50,129 nucleotides of DNA from Planctomycetota bacterium (lineage in GTDB: Bacteria > Planctomycetota > Planctomycetia > Pirellulales > Pirellulaceae), in contig JAQBZB010000026.1 of NCBI GenBank assembly GCA_027622275.1, positions 1-50,129 of the forward strand, in the 5' to 3' direction. Numbering within the stretch: the first letter of the stretch is position 1; each line of letters opens with the position of its first letter. A program made the translations under genes and the position numbers. This document shows, in pieces, positions 17,521 to 25,844 of the stretch. Below the pieces are notes generated by a model. It was not told where the DNA came from. It made no database searches and saw nothing but the letters and a program-made list of their open reading frames with translations.

Positions 17521-19479
17521 TTAGTCGATGTAAATGAATTCGTTGGAGTTGAACAAGGCGAGGCACAAGTCCGTCAATGCGGCAGCAGCGTACGGATCGA
17601 TGTCGGTGGGGCAGGGGAGTGGTAAAGCGAGTTCGTCGCGCGATCGCGATTCCTGTTGCAGTCGCACTGCTTGTTGCGTCACGAATTCGACCAGCATCTT
17701 CAAATCTTCGTATTGGGGAGAGCGACTCAATACGCGACGGAAGACGGTCGTTATGGCTTGCTCGTCAACCTCATTGTGCGTTGCAAGGACACGACCGGCG
17801 AGTCGCTGAGCGGCGTCGAGCGAGAAGGCCGAGTTCAACAGCAACAACGACTGCGGCGCGGTTGTCGAACGGCCACGTCGTGGGCAACTTGCGTTGGCAT
17901 CCGGTCGATCGAATGCCTCGAAGATCGGATAACGCAAGTTGCGTCGTGCAAACAAATAAATGCTGCGTCGATAGTGATCCGCCTGTCGCTCGCTCGTGTT
18001 CCACTGATTCTTCAGCAGCGTCCTTACAAGTTCATCGGGCAACGGCGGCATCACGCCTGGGCCTTGTGCCGCGTAGTCCAACGTGCCCGAAGCGGCAAAC
18101 ATCGTGTCACGAATGACTTCGCCAGACAGCCGCTGGCGTGGAAAGCGAGCGAGCCACAGATTGCTTGGATCTCGTGCATCGTCGGTGGAAAGACTCGACT
18201 TGCGGTAGGTTGCCGAAGTCACAATCAAGCGATGAAGCTGCTTGAGGCTCCAGTCTTGCTCCATCAATTCGGTCGCGAGCCAATCGAGCAGTTCCGGATG
18301 TGTCGGCTCGTCACCGACGGTGCCAAAGTCGCTCGGCGTGTGAGACAGGCCCGTCCCGAAATGATATTGCCAGATGCGATTCGCGATCACGCGGGCGGTG
18401 AGCGGGTTGTCCGGGTCCGTCAGGAATCGCGCAAAGGCCGCGCGACGCCCGGTCGTGCGAGCCGAAGGCACGGGCGCAAACTCATGCGGTGACGAGTTGG
18501 CAATTCGCGGAACATCGGGCGAGACTTCTCGCCCTGGTCGTTGCCAGTCGCCTCGAATCATGAGATGGCTGACGGGGACAGAGTCCGTTTTCTCGCTAAG
18601 AATGCTGAGCGACTGATTCTTCTTGACATGAACCGCTGGTTCGAAGATGGCTCGCAATCGATAAAAATCAGCCTGGCTGATTGGGTCGTACTTGTGGTCG
18701 TGACATTGCGCACAACCGACTTGCAAGCCGAGCAACGCGCCTCCGACCGTCGATGTCAATTCGTTGAGCACGTTATGTCGTCGTTCTTCTTGCGAATTGA
18801 TGTCCGGCATGTCGGGCCCGGACAAGCAAAACGACGTTGCAATCTGCTGGTCCTTGTCATCGGGAGCGATTTCGTCAGCGGCGAGTTGCAGGGAGACGAA
18901 TCGATCGTAGGGCATGTCGGCATTCAAGGCGTTGATGACCCAGTCACGATACTGCCATGCGTCGCTCCGCACGTTGTCATGTTCAAACCCATCCGTTTCG
19001 GCGAATCGTGCCAAGTCGAGCCAGCGCTGCGCCCAGTGCTCGCCGTAATGATGCGACGCGAGAAGTCGATCAACGAGTCGTTCGTAAGCACAAGGTGAGT
19101 TGTCCGCGACGAACGAGTCGACAGTTTCCGGCGAGGGCGGCAAGCCGAGCAAATTGAAATAGAGACGCCGGATGAGCGTGACACGATCCGCCGGGGGTTC
19201 GGAGGCAAGTTGCTTGGATTCCAGCTTCTCCTGAATGAAGTTGTCGATCGGATTCCTTTCGCGGAGCGAAAGGCCACGTAGCGGGATCGCTGGTCGCGAG
19301 AGCGGCTTGAACGACCAGTGATCGCGATCTTCGGCGGTGATCGGCGGTTCGACGAGTGCGTCATCGCCTCGCAACAAAGGAGGAGCGATCAACAGCACTG
19401 CAACGAAAACAAACTGGAACCGAAATGGAGTTGTGAGTCCCTTTCGTGTCGTGATGGATTGAAATGCGTGCAGTATCAT
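17521..19479 (-). CDS. DUF1549/DUF1553 secreted protein
   Basis: The 652-residue protein has an N-terminal hydrophobic export segment (about residues 18-36). A DUF1549 region runs from about residue 70 to 290 and contains LTRR-like IRRLYFNLLGLPPSPETV, HYGEHWAQRWLDLARFAETDG and the haem-like GCAQCHDHKYDPI. A DUF1553 region runs from about 345 to 640 (NPLTARVIANRIWQYHFGTGL, RRSIYLFARRN, TTAPQSLLLLNS). It is shorter than many family members because the N-terminal cytochrome domain is missing. Proteins of this kind are abundant in planctomycetes and are almost always paired with DUF1501, as here; a periplasmic role in sulfated or complex polysaccharide use has been proposed. The gap to the DUF1501 gene is 34 bases. 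Confidence 0.9.
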   Translation of the reverse strand: MILHAFQSITTRKGLTTPFRFQFVFVAVLLIAPPLLRGDDALVEPPITAEDRDHWSFKPLSRPAIPLRGLSLRERNPIDNFIQEKLESKQLASEPPADRVTLIRRLYFNLLGLPPSPETVDSFVADNSPCAYERLVDRLLASHHYGEHWAQRWLDLARFAETDGFEHDNVRSDAWQYRDWVINALNADMPYDRFVSLQLAADEIAPDDKDQQIATSFCLSGPDMPDINSQEERRHNVLNELTSTVGGALLGLQVGCAQCHDHKYDPISQADFYRLRAIFEPAVHVKKNQSLSILSEKTDSVPVSHLMIRGDWQRPGREVSPDVPRIANSSPHEFAPVPSARTTGRRAAFARFLTDPDNPLTARVIANRIWQYHFGTGLSHTPSDFGTVGDEPTHPELLDWLATELMEQDWSLKQLHRLIVTSATYRKSSLSTDDARDPSNLWLARFPRQRLSGEVIRDTMFAASGTLDYAAQGPGVMPPLPDELVRTLLKNQWNTSERQADHYRRSIYLFARRNLRYPIFEAFDRPDANASCPRRGRSTTAPQSLLLLNSAFSLDAAQRLAGRVLATHNEVDEQAITTVFRRVLSRSPQYEDLKMLVEFVTQQAVRLQQESRSRDELALPLPCPTDIDPYAAAALTDLCLALFNSNEFIYID

Positions 19480-19513
19480 GACGAAAAAGACTCCAGCACC
19501 CCTTCTCGCTTTG

Positions 19514-20926
19514 CTACGCCAAAACGGCTTGAACGACGTGAGCTTCTTCGGGACCTGTCAGCCGTTCTTCGAGTCCGTGATTGAACACACTGAGCGACTC
19601 GTGGTCGATCCCCAGCAGATGCAGAATCGTGGCGTGGAGATCGCGAACATGCACTTTGTCTTCGGCAGCGCGCAGTCCGATCGCGTCGGTTGCTCCATGA
19701 ACGCGACCACCTTGGATTCCAGCTCCGGCGAGCCAATAACTGTATCCCCATGGATTATGATCGCGGCCCTTGCCTTGCTCGCTCATCGGCATCCGACCGA
19801 ACTCGCCGCCCCAAATCACGAGCGTGTCGTCGAGCAAGCCGCGCTGGCGGAGATCCTTCAACAGGCCGGCGATCGGTTTGTCCGTGCGAGCACAGTGATG
19901 GGAGTGGTTCTTCAGCACATCGTCGTGAGCGTCCCAGCCGACCGTATCGCCCGCGTAGAGCTGAACGAACCGGACGCCGCTTTCGAGCATCCGGCGGGCG
20001 AGCAAGCAACGTTGCCCGAACTCCACGGTGGTCGGGTCGTCGAGTCCGTAGAGCGAGTGCGTTTGCGGCGTCTCGCGGCTGATATCGACTAGTTCGGGTG
20101 CCGCGGCCTGCATGCGGAAAGCTAATTCGTACGCCGACACACGCGCCGCGAGTTCGTCGTCGCCCGCTCGCTGCTCCACATGGTGACGGTTCAACCGTTG
20201 AACGAGATCGAGAATGTTGCGTTGCTGGGCGGCGGCGATCTGTTTCTGTGGACGCAGATCCAGAATTGGCGTCGCGCCGGGACGCATCGTCACGCCCTGA
20301 TAGGTCGCTGGGAGAAAGCCGCTGCCCCAGGCCGGAGGCCCGCCTTTCAAGCCGCCACCTGGATCGGGCAAGACGACGAACGCTGGCATGTTTTGGTTTT
20401 CGCTGCCAAGCCCGTACGCCACCCAACTGCCGACACTCGGCTTGCCCATCAAGATGCTGCCGGTGTTCACCTGATAGACCGACTGCGGGTGATTCACGCT
20501 ATCCCCGTGCATGCTGCGGATCACGAACAAATCGTCGGCACAATCGGCGATATGCGGCAGGAAGTCGCTGATTTCAATTCCTGATTCACCGCGCGGCCGG
20601 AATGGCTTCAAGGGACCGAGCAGCGGATTCTTCGCGACGTCGCGGCGGGTCATGACTTGGCCAAAGCTTTCCGGCAGCGGTTGGCCGGCGAACTTTGCCA
20701 GGTCGGGCTTCGGGTCAAATAAGTCAACCTGACTGGGACCTCCGTGCATGAAAAGCCAAATTACCCGCTTGGCTCTCGGCGCGAAATCTGGTTCATGCGG
20801 AGCAAGCGGATTGGTGGCAGCATGAAGTTGTTGGTCTGCGAACAAGCCTGCTAAGGCCAGCATCCCCGCACCGCTGCCGGCGGAGCGGAGGAAACTTCGG
20901 CGGGATACTTGCGAACAGGCTGCCAT
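19514..20926 (-). CDS. DUF1501 protein with Tat signal
   Basis: From the ATG at 20926 the 470-residue product begins with SRRSFLRSAGSGAGMLALAG, a twin-arginine export signal. The body has the family hallmarks: RVIWLFMHGGPSQVDLFDPK, HGDSVNHPQSVYQVNTG, RFVQLYAGDTVGWDAHDD and LVIWGGEFGRMPMSE. It resembles the sulfatase/alkaline phosphatase superfamily, but the catalytic formylglycine motif is not evident. An in-frame ATG at 21034 would place 36 Arg/Pro-rich residues before the Tat signal and is less likely. It is first in a minus-strand run with DUF1549/DUF1553. Confidence 0.9.
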   Translation of the reverse strand: MAACSQVSRRSFLRSAGSGAGMLALAGLFADQQLHAATNPLAPHEPDFAPRAKRVIWLFMHGGPSQVDLFDPKPDLAKFAGQPLPESFGQVMTRRDVAKNPLLGPLKPFRPRGESGIEISDFLPHIADCADDLFVIRSMHGDSVNHPQSVYQVNTGSILMGKPSVGSWVAYGLGSENQNMPAFVVLPDPGGGLKGGPPAWGSGFLPATYQGVTMRPGATPILDLRPQKQIAAAQQRNILDLVQRLNRHHVEQRAGDDELAARVSAYELAFRMQAAAPELVDISRETPQTHSLYGLDDPTTVEFGQRCLLARRMLESGVRFVQLYAGDTVGWDAHDDVLKNHSHHCARTDKPIAGLLKDLRQRGLLDDTLVIWGGEFGRMPMSEQGKGRDHNPWGYSYWLAGAGIQGGRVHGATDAIGLRAAEDKVHVRDLHATILHLLGIDHESLSVFNHGLEERLTGPEEAHVVQAVLA

Positions 20927-21021
20927 TTGGGGCAACTCACGAAGTCGAGGCGGGGGTGGATGACGTCGATTATAGCGTGTCCGAACGCCACATCGCCAGA
21001 CATTCGCCTCCAAGGAATATC

Positions 21022-21108
21022 GAATATCGAACAAGGAACTCCGAAGGGTGAAGGATTCCGGACCTTGTCATTCAGCCTTCTACATTCCTTGTTCCTTGTT
21101 CGATATTC
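21022..21108. repeat. inverted repeat with 17-bp arms
   Basis: GAATATCGAACAAGGAA at 21022-21038 is the exact reverse complement of 21092-21108, with additional imperfect pairing (GAAGG/CCTTC) inside. It lies in the gap between the DUF1501 gene and the terminator of the next upstream gene. Confidence 0.65.
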
Positions 21109-21127
21109 TCTCAGCCGGCAAGAAACG

Positions 21128-21159
21128 CACCGAGCCGGACCTGGCGGGCCGGCTCGGTG
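21128..21159 (-). terminator. GC-rich hairpin terminator after the 21185-21910 gene
   Basis: CACCGAGCCGG (21128-21138) pairs perfectly with CCGGCTCGGTG (21149-21159) around a ten-base loop. On the minus strand it lies 26 bases past the stop codon at 21185-21187 and is followed by GCGTTTCTTG, a modest T-rich tract. Confidence 0.65.
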
Positions 21160-21184
21160 TCAGCGAGCTGCGTTGCTGATTGAT

Positions 21185-21910
21185 TCAGCTGAAGTTGCAA
21201 TCCATTCCGAGCCGCATCTTCAATTCGTCGAACTGTTGATAGTAGGTGTCGCTCGACGAATGAACGTGTTCGGCTTCCGTGATGAATTTGATCTTGTCGC
21301 GGCAACGAACACCGTATGATTCGAGAATTCGCTCGAACTCGTCGAGCGGATTGCCATAGATGATCAAAAGTTTGTGTTCGTCAAACTGAACTTCTTGCGG
21401 GATGCCCGGATTCAGGACGGCGATGCCCGTGCAGCCGTCGTTGACCAACAGGTCTTCATAGTCGTACAGCGTACTCTTCAGCACCGGCACGTCGATATGA
21501 TCGCGGTATAAGTCGGTGTGTCCACCGCTGTCACGACTGTGGCTGGTCTCCAGCACGACGTCGACTTCGACGCCCAGCGGATCGATCAGCTCCATGAAGA
21601 TTTCGAACAGGATCTCGTTCGAAGCGGCCGCCATGATCACCGGAACATTGCTCTTGGCCTCTTCATCGTGATAGACGTCGTGGCGATAACCTTGTTCGGG
21701 AATGACTTGCAGGTCGTAAGAGGGGCGAACTGCGTCGGTCAAACGAAACTTTCCGTATCGCTGGACGCCGAGATGGGCTTCCAGTTCGTCCTCGGATAGC
21801 CGTTCAAAGCTGCTGTTACTCGAGGTTTGGCCTGGACCACGCTTCGTCGTGGCGGCTTCGCCCTCTTCGTGAAACACATTTTGAAAGAAGTTTTTTAGGA
21901 AACCCATCAT
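21185..21910 (-). CDS. conserved hypothetical soluble protein
   Basis: The product of about 241 residues begins MMGFLKNFFQNVFHEEG, an amphipathic N-terminal helix that may touch the membrane. A mixed alpha/beta body follows with no signal peptide and no metal or nucleophile motif I recognise. Segments such as MAAASNEILFEIFMELIDPLG and FDEHKLLIIYGN look like core helices and strands. A GAGG lies just upstream of the twin ATGs at 21910/21907. The frame is open back to 21985, but that extension is Pro/Arg-rich and has no ribosome site. It is divergent from the transglutaminase-like gene. Function unknown. Confidence 0.75.
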   Translation of the reverse strand: MMGFLKNFFQNVFHEEGEAATTKRGPGQTSSNSSFERLSEDELEAHLGVQRYGKFRLTDAVRPSYDLQVIPEQGYRHDVYHDEEAKSNVPVIMAAASNEILFEIFMELIDPLGVEVDVVLETSHSRDSGGHTDLYRDHIDVPVLKSTLYDYEDLLVNDGCTGIAVLNPGIPQEVQFDEHKLLIIYGNPLDEFERILESYGVRCRDKIKFITEAEHVHSSSDTYYQQFDELKMRLGMDCNFS

Positions 21911-22377
21911 CGTCCTCGGTGTCTGTATTCGGCGAGCGGTGTCAGGGGGGACGGCTAGCCCGGGGTAGGGATTCTCGTTATTCAAAACGTAGGTTACGCT
22001 TTCGGTCGCTTGACGCAGGCTTTTTTGCTAGGAAGAGGCTTGGCTGTGTGCCGAGTCCCTGTCCATCGTCATTACCGCTACAAAGCGATCTGTCCGCCTG
22101 TTGTCATGCCACCCATCAACGCCATCCCTTGCATGGTCAACCGTGGTCCAACCAAGCTCGCCGGAACAATCCGATGTCCGACGAAGTGACCTGTTACATG
22201 GAAAGTCTAGCACTCGACTATCGGCGGGGCGGAACAGATTGATCTGAACCGACGAGATTTTCCCGCCGGTAGCTTGCCGAACCGTCAGATTGGGAAAGGT
22301 CAAACGACCAGTTTGGTATATATTACGCGAGCGGAATCGCAAGTCGTTCGTTCAAGTATTCAGGGAAGGATAACGCC
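21911..22377. other. 467-bp divergent intergenic region, no gene seen
   Basis: This region separates the minus-strand hypothetical gene and the plus-strand transglutaminase-like gene, so it must hold promoters for both. I cannot point to convincing -35/-10 pairs. An AT-rich stretch near 22314-22326 (TGGTATATATTACG) is the best candidate for a plus-strand -10 area. No coding frame is convincing. Confidence 0.5.
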
Positions 22378-23901
22378 GTGCCGCTGAGTCTTCTTCGACA
22401 ACCAAGTTACGCCGCAGGGCTGCTGCTCTGTTTATTCACTGCCACGGTACCATTCGGAGTTGGTTGCGGGGGGCCGAGTGATGTTCCGCAACGCCAGCTC
22501 GTCCGCGAAACGTGGGAATTGATATTGGTCAACGGAGCGAAGATCGGGCACTCACACTTCGAAGAGTTTGCGACCAAGCTTGACGGTCAGCCGGTGCGCG
22601 AGCTGGTCAGCAGCAACGAGATCTCGATGCAGCGGTTCGGTCAAACGGTTACTCAAAGTATCGTGGCCACAAGCGTCGAGTCACTCGAAGGGCAGGTCTT
22701 GCGGATCGGAACGAAGATGCTGACGGGGACGTCCGAGTTGACGATCAAGGGCGAGTATCGAGACGGCAAGATGCTGATCGAAACAGCCACCCTCGGCAAG
22801 ACGCAGTCGTCGTCGCTGGATTGGAGTCCCGAATGGGGCGGCTTCTTTGCCGATCAGCAATCATTGAAACAACAGCCTATGCAACCGGGAGAGGAGCGAA
22901 AGATCATCGCCTTCGTTCCGGGAACTGCACAAGCGGGCGAGATCGAAATCAAGGCGAAGCAAAAGGAATCCGTCAAGCTGTTAAGTGAAGAGTGCGAACT
23001 GCTGCGGATCGAGAATTCGCTGCGTGTCGCGGGGACAACCATTAGATCGGTTCTGTGGGTGGACGAGACGGGCGACGTACTCAAGACGTCCGTCCCCGGC
23101 TTGAACCACGAGTCGTACCGGACCACCAAAGAGATTGCTCTCCGTCCGGCTGGTAAGGTCGAATTCGATTTGGGCAGACAAACCGTTGTGAAGATTGCAA
23201 AACCATTACGGTCCCCGCATACGACGACTCGCGTTGTCTATCGCGCTCGGCTCGCAAATGGTTCACCTGCGGAAACCTTTTCGAATTGCAGGTCGCAGAG
23301 TGTGAAGAAGATTGATGACCGCACGGCGGAGATTACAGTGCGAGCGATACGCCCCGAGAGTCCCAACGTCGCGGATAGTGACTCCGGCACTCCGACGGAA
23401 GCCGATCTTCAACCGAACAACCTGATTCAAAGCGACGATGGCGATATTATCAGCCTCGCAGAACGCTTCGCGGAAGGACAAACCGATCCCTGGACGCTGG
23501 CGAAGACGTTTGAGTCACAAGTGCGAGACTATGTTCACAGCAAGAATTTCTCGCAAGCGATCAGTTCCGCGGCGGACGTGGTCCGATCGCGCGAAGGTGA
23601 TTGCACGGAGCACGCGGTCCTGCTCGCTGCTCTCTGTCGTGCGAAAGGGATTCCGGCGCGAGTTGCCATCGGGCTCGTCTACTATGGCCCGGTTCAAGGC
23701 TTTGCGTATCACATGTGGAACGAAGTCTGGATTGCGGACGGTTGGGTGCCGATCGACTCGACATTGGGGATCGGAGGGATCGGAGCCGGACATTTGAAGA
23801 TCGCCGATTCTGCTCTGAGTTCCGCGAGCCCCGTCAGCGCGCTGCTTCCGGTTGTCGAAGTCCTTGGCCAGTTAGAGCTTGAAGTGTTGTCGATCGAGTG
23901 A
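22378..23901 (+). CDS. exported transglutaminase-like (papain-fold) protein
   Basis: The 507-residue protein starts with GTG (AAGGA about eight bases upstream) and has an N-terminal export segment ending near a Cys at residue 30, which could be a lipid-attachment site although the lipobox is not ideal. Residues 40-290 form a beta-rich domain. The transglutaminase-like core has the triad in order: Cys409 in REGDCTEHA, His445 in YHMWNEVW and Asp460 in PIDSTLG. Bacterial members are mostly thiol peptidases or amidases rather than cross-linking enzymes. It stands 281 bases upstream of the ubiquitin-like modifier gene on the same strand, so it could belong to that locus, but a palindrome lies between and the protein appears to be exported. 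I regard the link as open. Confidence 0.82.
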   Translation: MPLSLLRQPSYAAGLLLCLFTATVPFGVGCGGPSDVPQRQLVRETWELILVNGAKIGHSHFEEFATKLDGQPVRELVSSNEISMQRFGQTVTQSIVATSVESLEGQVLRIGTKMLTGTSELTIKGEYRDGKMLIETATLGKTQSSSLDWSPEWGGFFADQQSLKQQPMQPGEERKIIAFVPGTAQAGEIEIKAKQKESVKLLSEECELLRIENSLRVAGTTIRSVLWVDETGDVLKTSVPGLNHESYRTTKEIALRPAGKVEFDLGRQTVVKIAKPLRSPHTTTRVVYRARLANGSPAETFSNCRSQSVKKIDDRTAEITVRAIRPESPNVADSDSGTPTEADLQPNNLIQSDDGDIISLAERFAEGQTDPWTLAKTFESQVRDYVHSKNFSQAISSAADVVRSREGDCTEHAVLLAALCRAKGIPARVAIGLVYYGPVQGFAYHMWNEVWIADGWVPIDSTLGIGGIGAGHLKIADSALSSASPVSALLPVVEVLGQLELEVLSIE

Positions 23902-23915
23902 GCGTGCAAGGCCTG

Positions 23916-23969
23916 GTAGGATGGACTTTCAGTCCGTCCATGCTCTGACGGACGAGGCGTCCGTCCTAC
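23916..23969. repeat. palindromic repeat after the transglutaminase-like gene
   Basis: GTAGGATGGAC...GTCCGTCC is followed by GACGGAC...GTCCGTCCTAC, giving two nested hairpins 15 bases after the stop codon at 23899-23901. It may act as a terminator or mRNA 3'-end stabiliser. Confidence 0.6.
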
Positions 23970-24182
23970 GTTCGACTGCATTCAGCAGCTACAATCCGCT
24001 GCGAATCCACTGCGGCATAGCAACTTGGATTCCCCATCCGCGTCGGCTAAGATATCCGGCGGCAGGACGAATACCCATCATAAATCCGGACGGCTGGAAC
24101 GGCTATCGCCTTGGTGGCTGTTGTGGCGAGGCGTTTCAGTGCGGTTTGGCATCTAGTCTTCTCTTCGAGGTGGAGTTTTACG

Positions 24183-24509
24183 ATGGCTGAGCAAGATCCC
24201 AATTCCCAGCAACCGAGTGCGGAACGCAAGGGAACGCGAGTGACATTCTTGGACCAGACCGGCGCCAAGTCGGTCGAAGCTGTGATCGCGGATACGGTGA
24301 CCGTGAAGCGAATTCTGCCGAATATCATCACCAAGATGAACTTGCCCGTGATGGGCCCCGATGGCCAGCCGATGAGCTACAGTCTGGACCACAAAGAAGG
24401 TGGGAAACGATTGCGCGAGGACCAAACGCTGATCGAAGCCACCGTCAGCGACGGCGACCACTTGATCGTTTATCCCGAGATTGTTGCTGGGGGGAGGGTG
24501 GAGAGTTGA
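24183..24509 (+). CDS. ubiquitin-like modifier precursor (beta-grasp, Gly-Gly plus four residues)
   Basis: The 108-residue protein has a polar N-terminus (about 17 residues) and then a predicted beta-grasp domain: strand TRVTFLDQ, strand SVEAVIAD, helix VKRILPNIITKMN, a turn region with GKRLREDQTLIEAT, and a last strand DHLIVYPEI. It ends ...AGG-RVES, with the Gly pair at residues 103-104, so it should be a precursor trimmed after Gly104 to give a conjugatable C-terminus. The type is closer to YukD/EsaB-like beta-grasp proteins than to ThiS or MoaD. ATG at 24183 has GAGGTGGAG upstream; the longer frame to 24111 adds 24 unlikely residues. It is first of eight genes encoding E2, JAMM, E1, JAMM, UEV and two RING-like proteins. 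The last two codons and the stop lie inside a palindromic repeat. Confidence 0.85.
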   Translation: MAEQDPNSQQPSAERKGTRVTFLDQTGAKSVEAVIADTVTVKRILPNIITKMNLPVMGPDGQPMSYSLDHKEGGKRLREDQTLIEATVSDGDHLIVYPEIVAGGRVES

Positions 24510-24587
24510 GGGTCGAGGGTTGAGAGCCAGAAGGAACGGCCTAAGCGCTTGCGACTCTGGCTCTCGACTCTCCGCTCTTAGCTCTCC
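24500..24587. repeat. imperfect inverted repeat overlapping the modifier stop codon
   Basis: Arms 24500-24531 and 24556-24587 pair at 25 of 32 positions, best at the loop end (GAGAGCCAGA/TCTGGCTCTC). The left arm contains the last two codons and the TGA of the modifier gene. The hairpin separates the modifier from the E2 gene and could attenuate transcription or protect the 3' end of the modifier message. Confidence 0.7.
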
Positions 24588-24598
24588 GCTAACTTGCC

Positions 24599-25255
24599 AT
24601 GCGTGAATCACCGCGTATTCGTCGCTTACGAACCGACCTCAAAGCTCTTGAGAAGCTGCGTGAGGAAAGTTCGATCATTGACTTTGAGGTTGCCCGAACG
24701 ACACACGACGCCCCGCCAGAATCGTATGCGATCACGTTCCGAGGCAAAGGGCTGTGGCGAGCTGATCGGTCATCGGACATCCTGATCCGCGAACAGCATG
24801 TGGTTCACATTCATCTCGGAGCTGCTTATCCGCGGATGATGCCGGAGCTAGAGTGGAAGACTCCGATCTTTCATCCCAACATTTCTGGCAGCGGCGTCGT
24901 TTGTCTGGGCGGCTATGGCACGCATTGGGTGCCGAGTCTGAATCTCGACGAGCTGTGCGGCATGTTGTGGGACATGATCCGCTATCAGAACTTTGATGTG
25001 GACAGCCCCTACAACCGCGAAGCCGCCTTATGGGCCAAGACACAGCGAAGTTTACGATTGCCCGTCGACGACCGGCCTCTGCGAGACCGGATCGCTGGTG
25101 TCGCTCCGACCAGGCAGGAATCAGCGAGGCCACCCATTGCAACGGCACCTGCCAAGGAGCCTGAAGTTCCCGACGTTCTCTTCATCGACGGCGAAGCGGT
25201 CGTTGAAGCGGAAATTGTCGAATCGAACAGCGAGGACATCTTGTTCATTGATTAG
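24599..25255 (+). CDS. E2-like ubiquitin-conjugating enzyme, catalytically intact
   Basis: The 218-residue protein has a UBC fold: an N-terminal helix (RIRRLRTDLKALEKL), the strand/loop PELEWKTPIFHPN, and the catalytic block. The HPN motif is at residues 92-94 and Cys102 lies eight residues after the Asn, exactly the spacing of eukaryotic E2s (HPN...C). A tryptophan and helix pair follow (LNLDELCGMLWDMIRYQNF). After about residue 165 comes a disordered Pro/Ala-rich tail with two copies of a short motif, DVLFIDGE at 192-199 and EDILFID at the very C-terminus. It is expected to take the modifier from the E1 as a thioester and, with the RING-like proteins, pass it to targets. It is a clear paralogue of the protein encoded at 28534-29217. 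Confidence 0.9.
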   Translation: MRESPRIRRLRTDLKALEKLREESSIIDFEVARTTHDAPPESYAITFRGKGLWRADRSSDILIREQHVVHIHLGAAYPRMMPELEWKTPIFHPNISGSGVVCLGGYGTHWVPSLNLDELCGMLWDMIRYQNFDVDSPYNREAALWAKTQRSLRLPVDDRPLRDRIAGVAPTRQESARPPIATAPAKEPEVPDVLFIDGEAVVEAEIVESNSEDILFID

Positions 25256-25304
25256 TTACGAAGATCGCCATGGTCGCTTATCGACTTCGTTCGTATCCCA
25301 TTCC

Positions 25305-25844
25305 ATGATCGAACCGCTTCCAAAAACAGCGCCCGCCCAATGCGGTTCACCCGACCGCAGCGTAATCGGGACGATCCACGACGACGCGTTACCAATTTAC
25401 ATCCGCGAAGCAACGCTCGAGCAGATCCTCAACTACTCCGAACAAGATATCGGCCACGAGATCGGCGGCTTCCTGCTCGGCGGGCTGCATGTGGATCAAG
25501 GCGAGTACATCGAGATCAGGCACTTTTTGCCGGCGTTCGACGCTCGTTCCCGTGCCGCTTCACTGACCTTCACGCATGAGACCTGGGCTCGCTTGACGCG
25601 CGATGTCGACGAGCAGTTCCCCGGCGAAGTCGTGCTCGGCTGGCACCATACGCATCCTAACTTCGGCATCTTTCTCTCAGCGTACGATCTGTTCATTCAC
25701 CGCCACTTCTTCAGCGAGCCTTGGCAAGTCGCCCTGGTCGTCGATCCACACCGGCAGGAGTTCGGATTCTTTCAGTGGCGTCAGGACGAGGTCGTCGACT
25801 GCGGCTTCATTTGTGTTGGCGAATCACAGGCGACGGTTTCATGA
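25305..25844 (+). CDS. JAMM/MPN+ (JAB) metallopeptidase, soluble
   Basis: The 179-residue protein is a compact JAMM domain. The zinc site is complete: Glu52 in HEIGGFLLGG, then His115-x-His117, and after seven residues Ser125-x-x-Asp128 (HTHPNFGIFLSAYD). There is no signal peptide or membrane segment. JAMM enzymes cleave isopeptide bonds or trim ubiquitin-like precursors after Gly-Gly, so the likely job is maturation of the modifier (removing its last four residues), deconjugation, or both. The ATG at 25305 gives MIEPLPKT; no earlier ATG exists in the frame after the E2 stop. Its stop overlaps the E1 start (ATGA), showing translational coupling. Confidence 0.9.
   Translation: MIEPLPKTAPAQCGSPDRSVIGTIHDDALPIYIREATLEQILNYSEQDIGHEIGGFLLGGLHVDQGEYIEIRHFLPAFDARSRAASLTFTHETWARLTRDVDEQFPGEVVLGWHHTHPNFGIFLSAYDLFIHRHFFSEPWQVALVVDPHRQEFGFFQWRQDEVVDCGFICVGESQATVS

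Noticed and set aside
22028-22342. 104-codon minus-strand frame in the divergent gap
   Set aside because: Arg-rich, no ribosome site, lies in the expected promoter region of the transglutaminase-like gene.
24183-24509. Modifier as a ThiS or MoaD sulfur carrier
   Set aside because: Neighbours are E2 and RING-like proteins rather than thiamine or molybdopterin genes, and it has a tail after Gly-Gly; not a sulfur-carrier setting.
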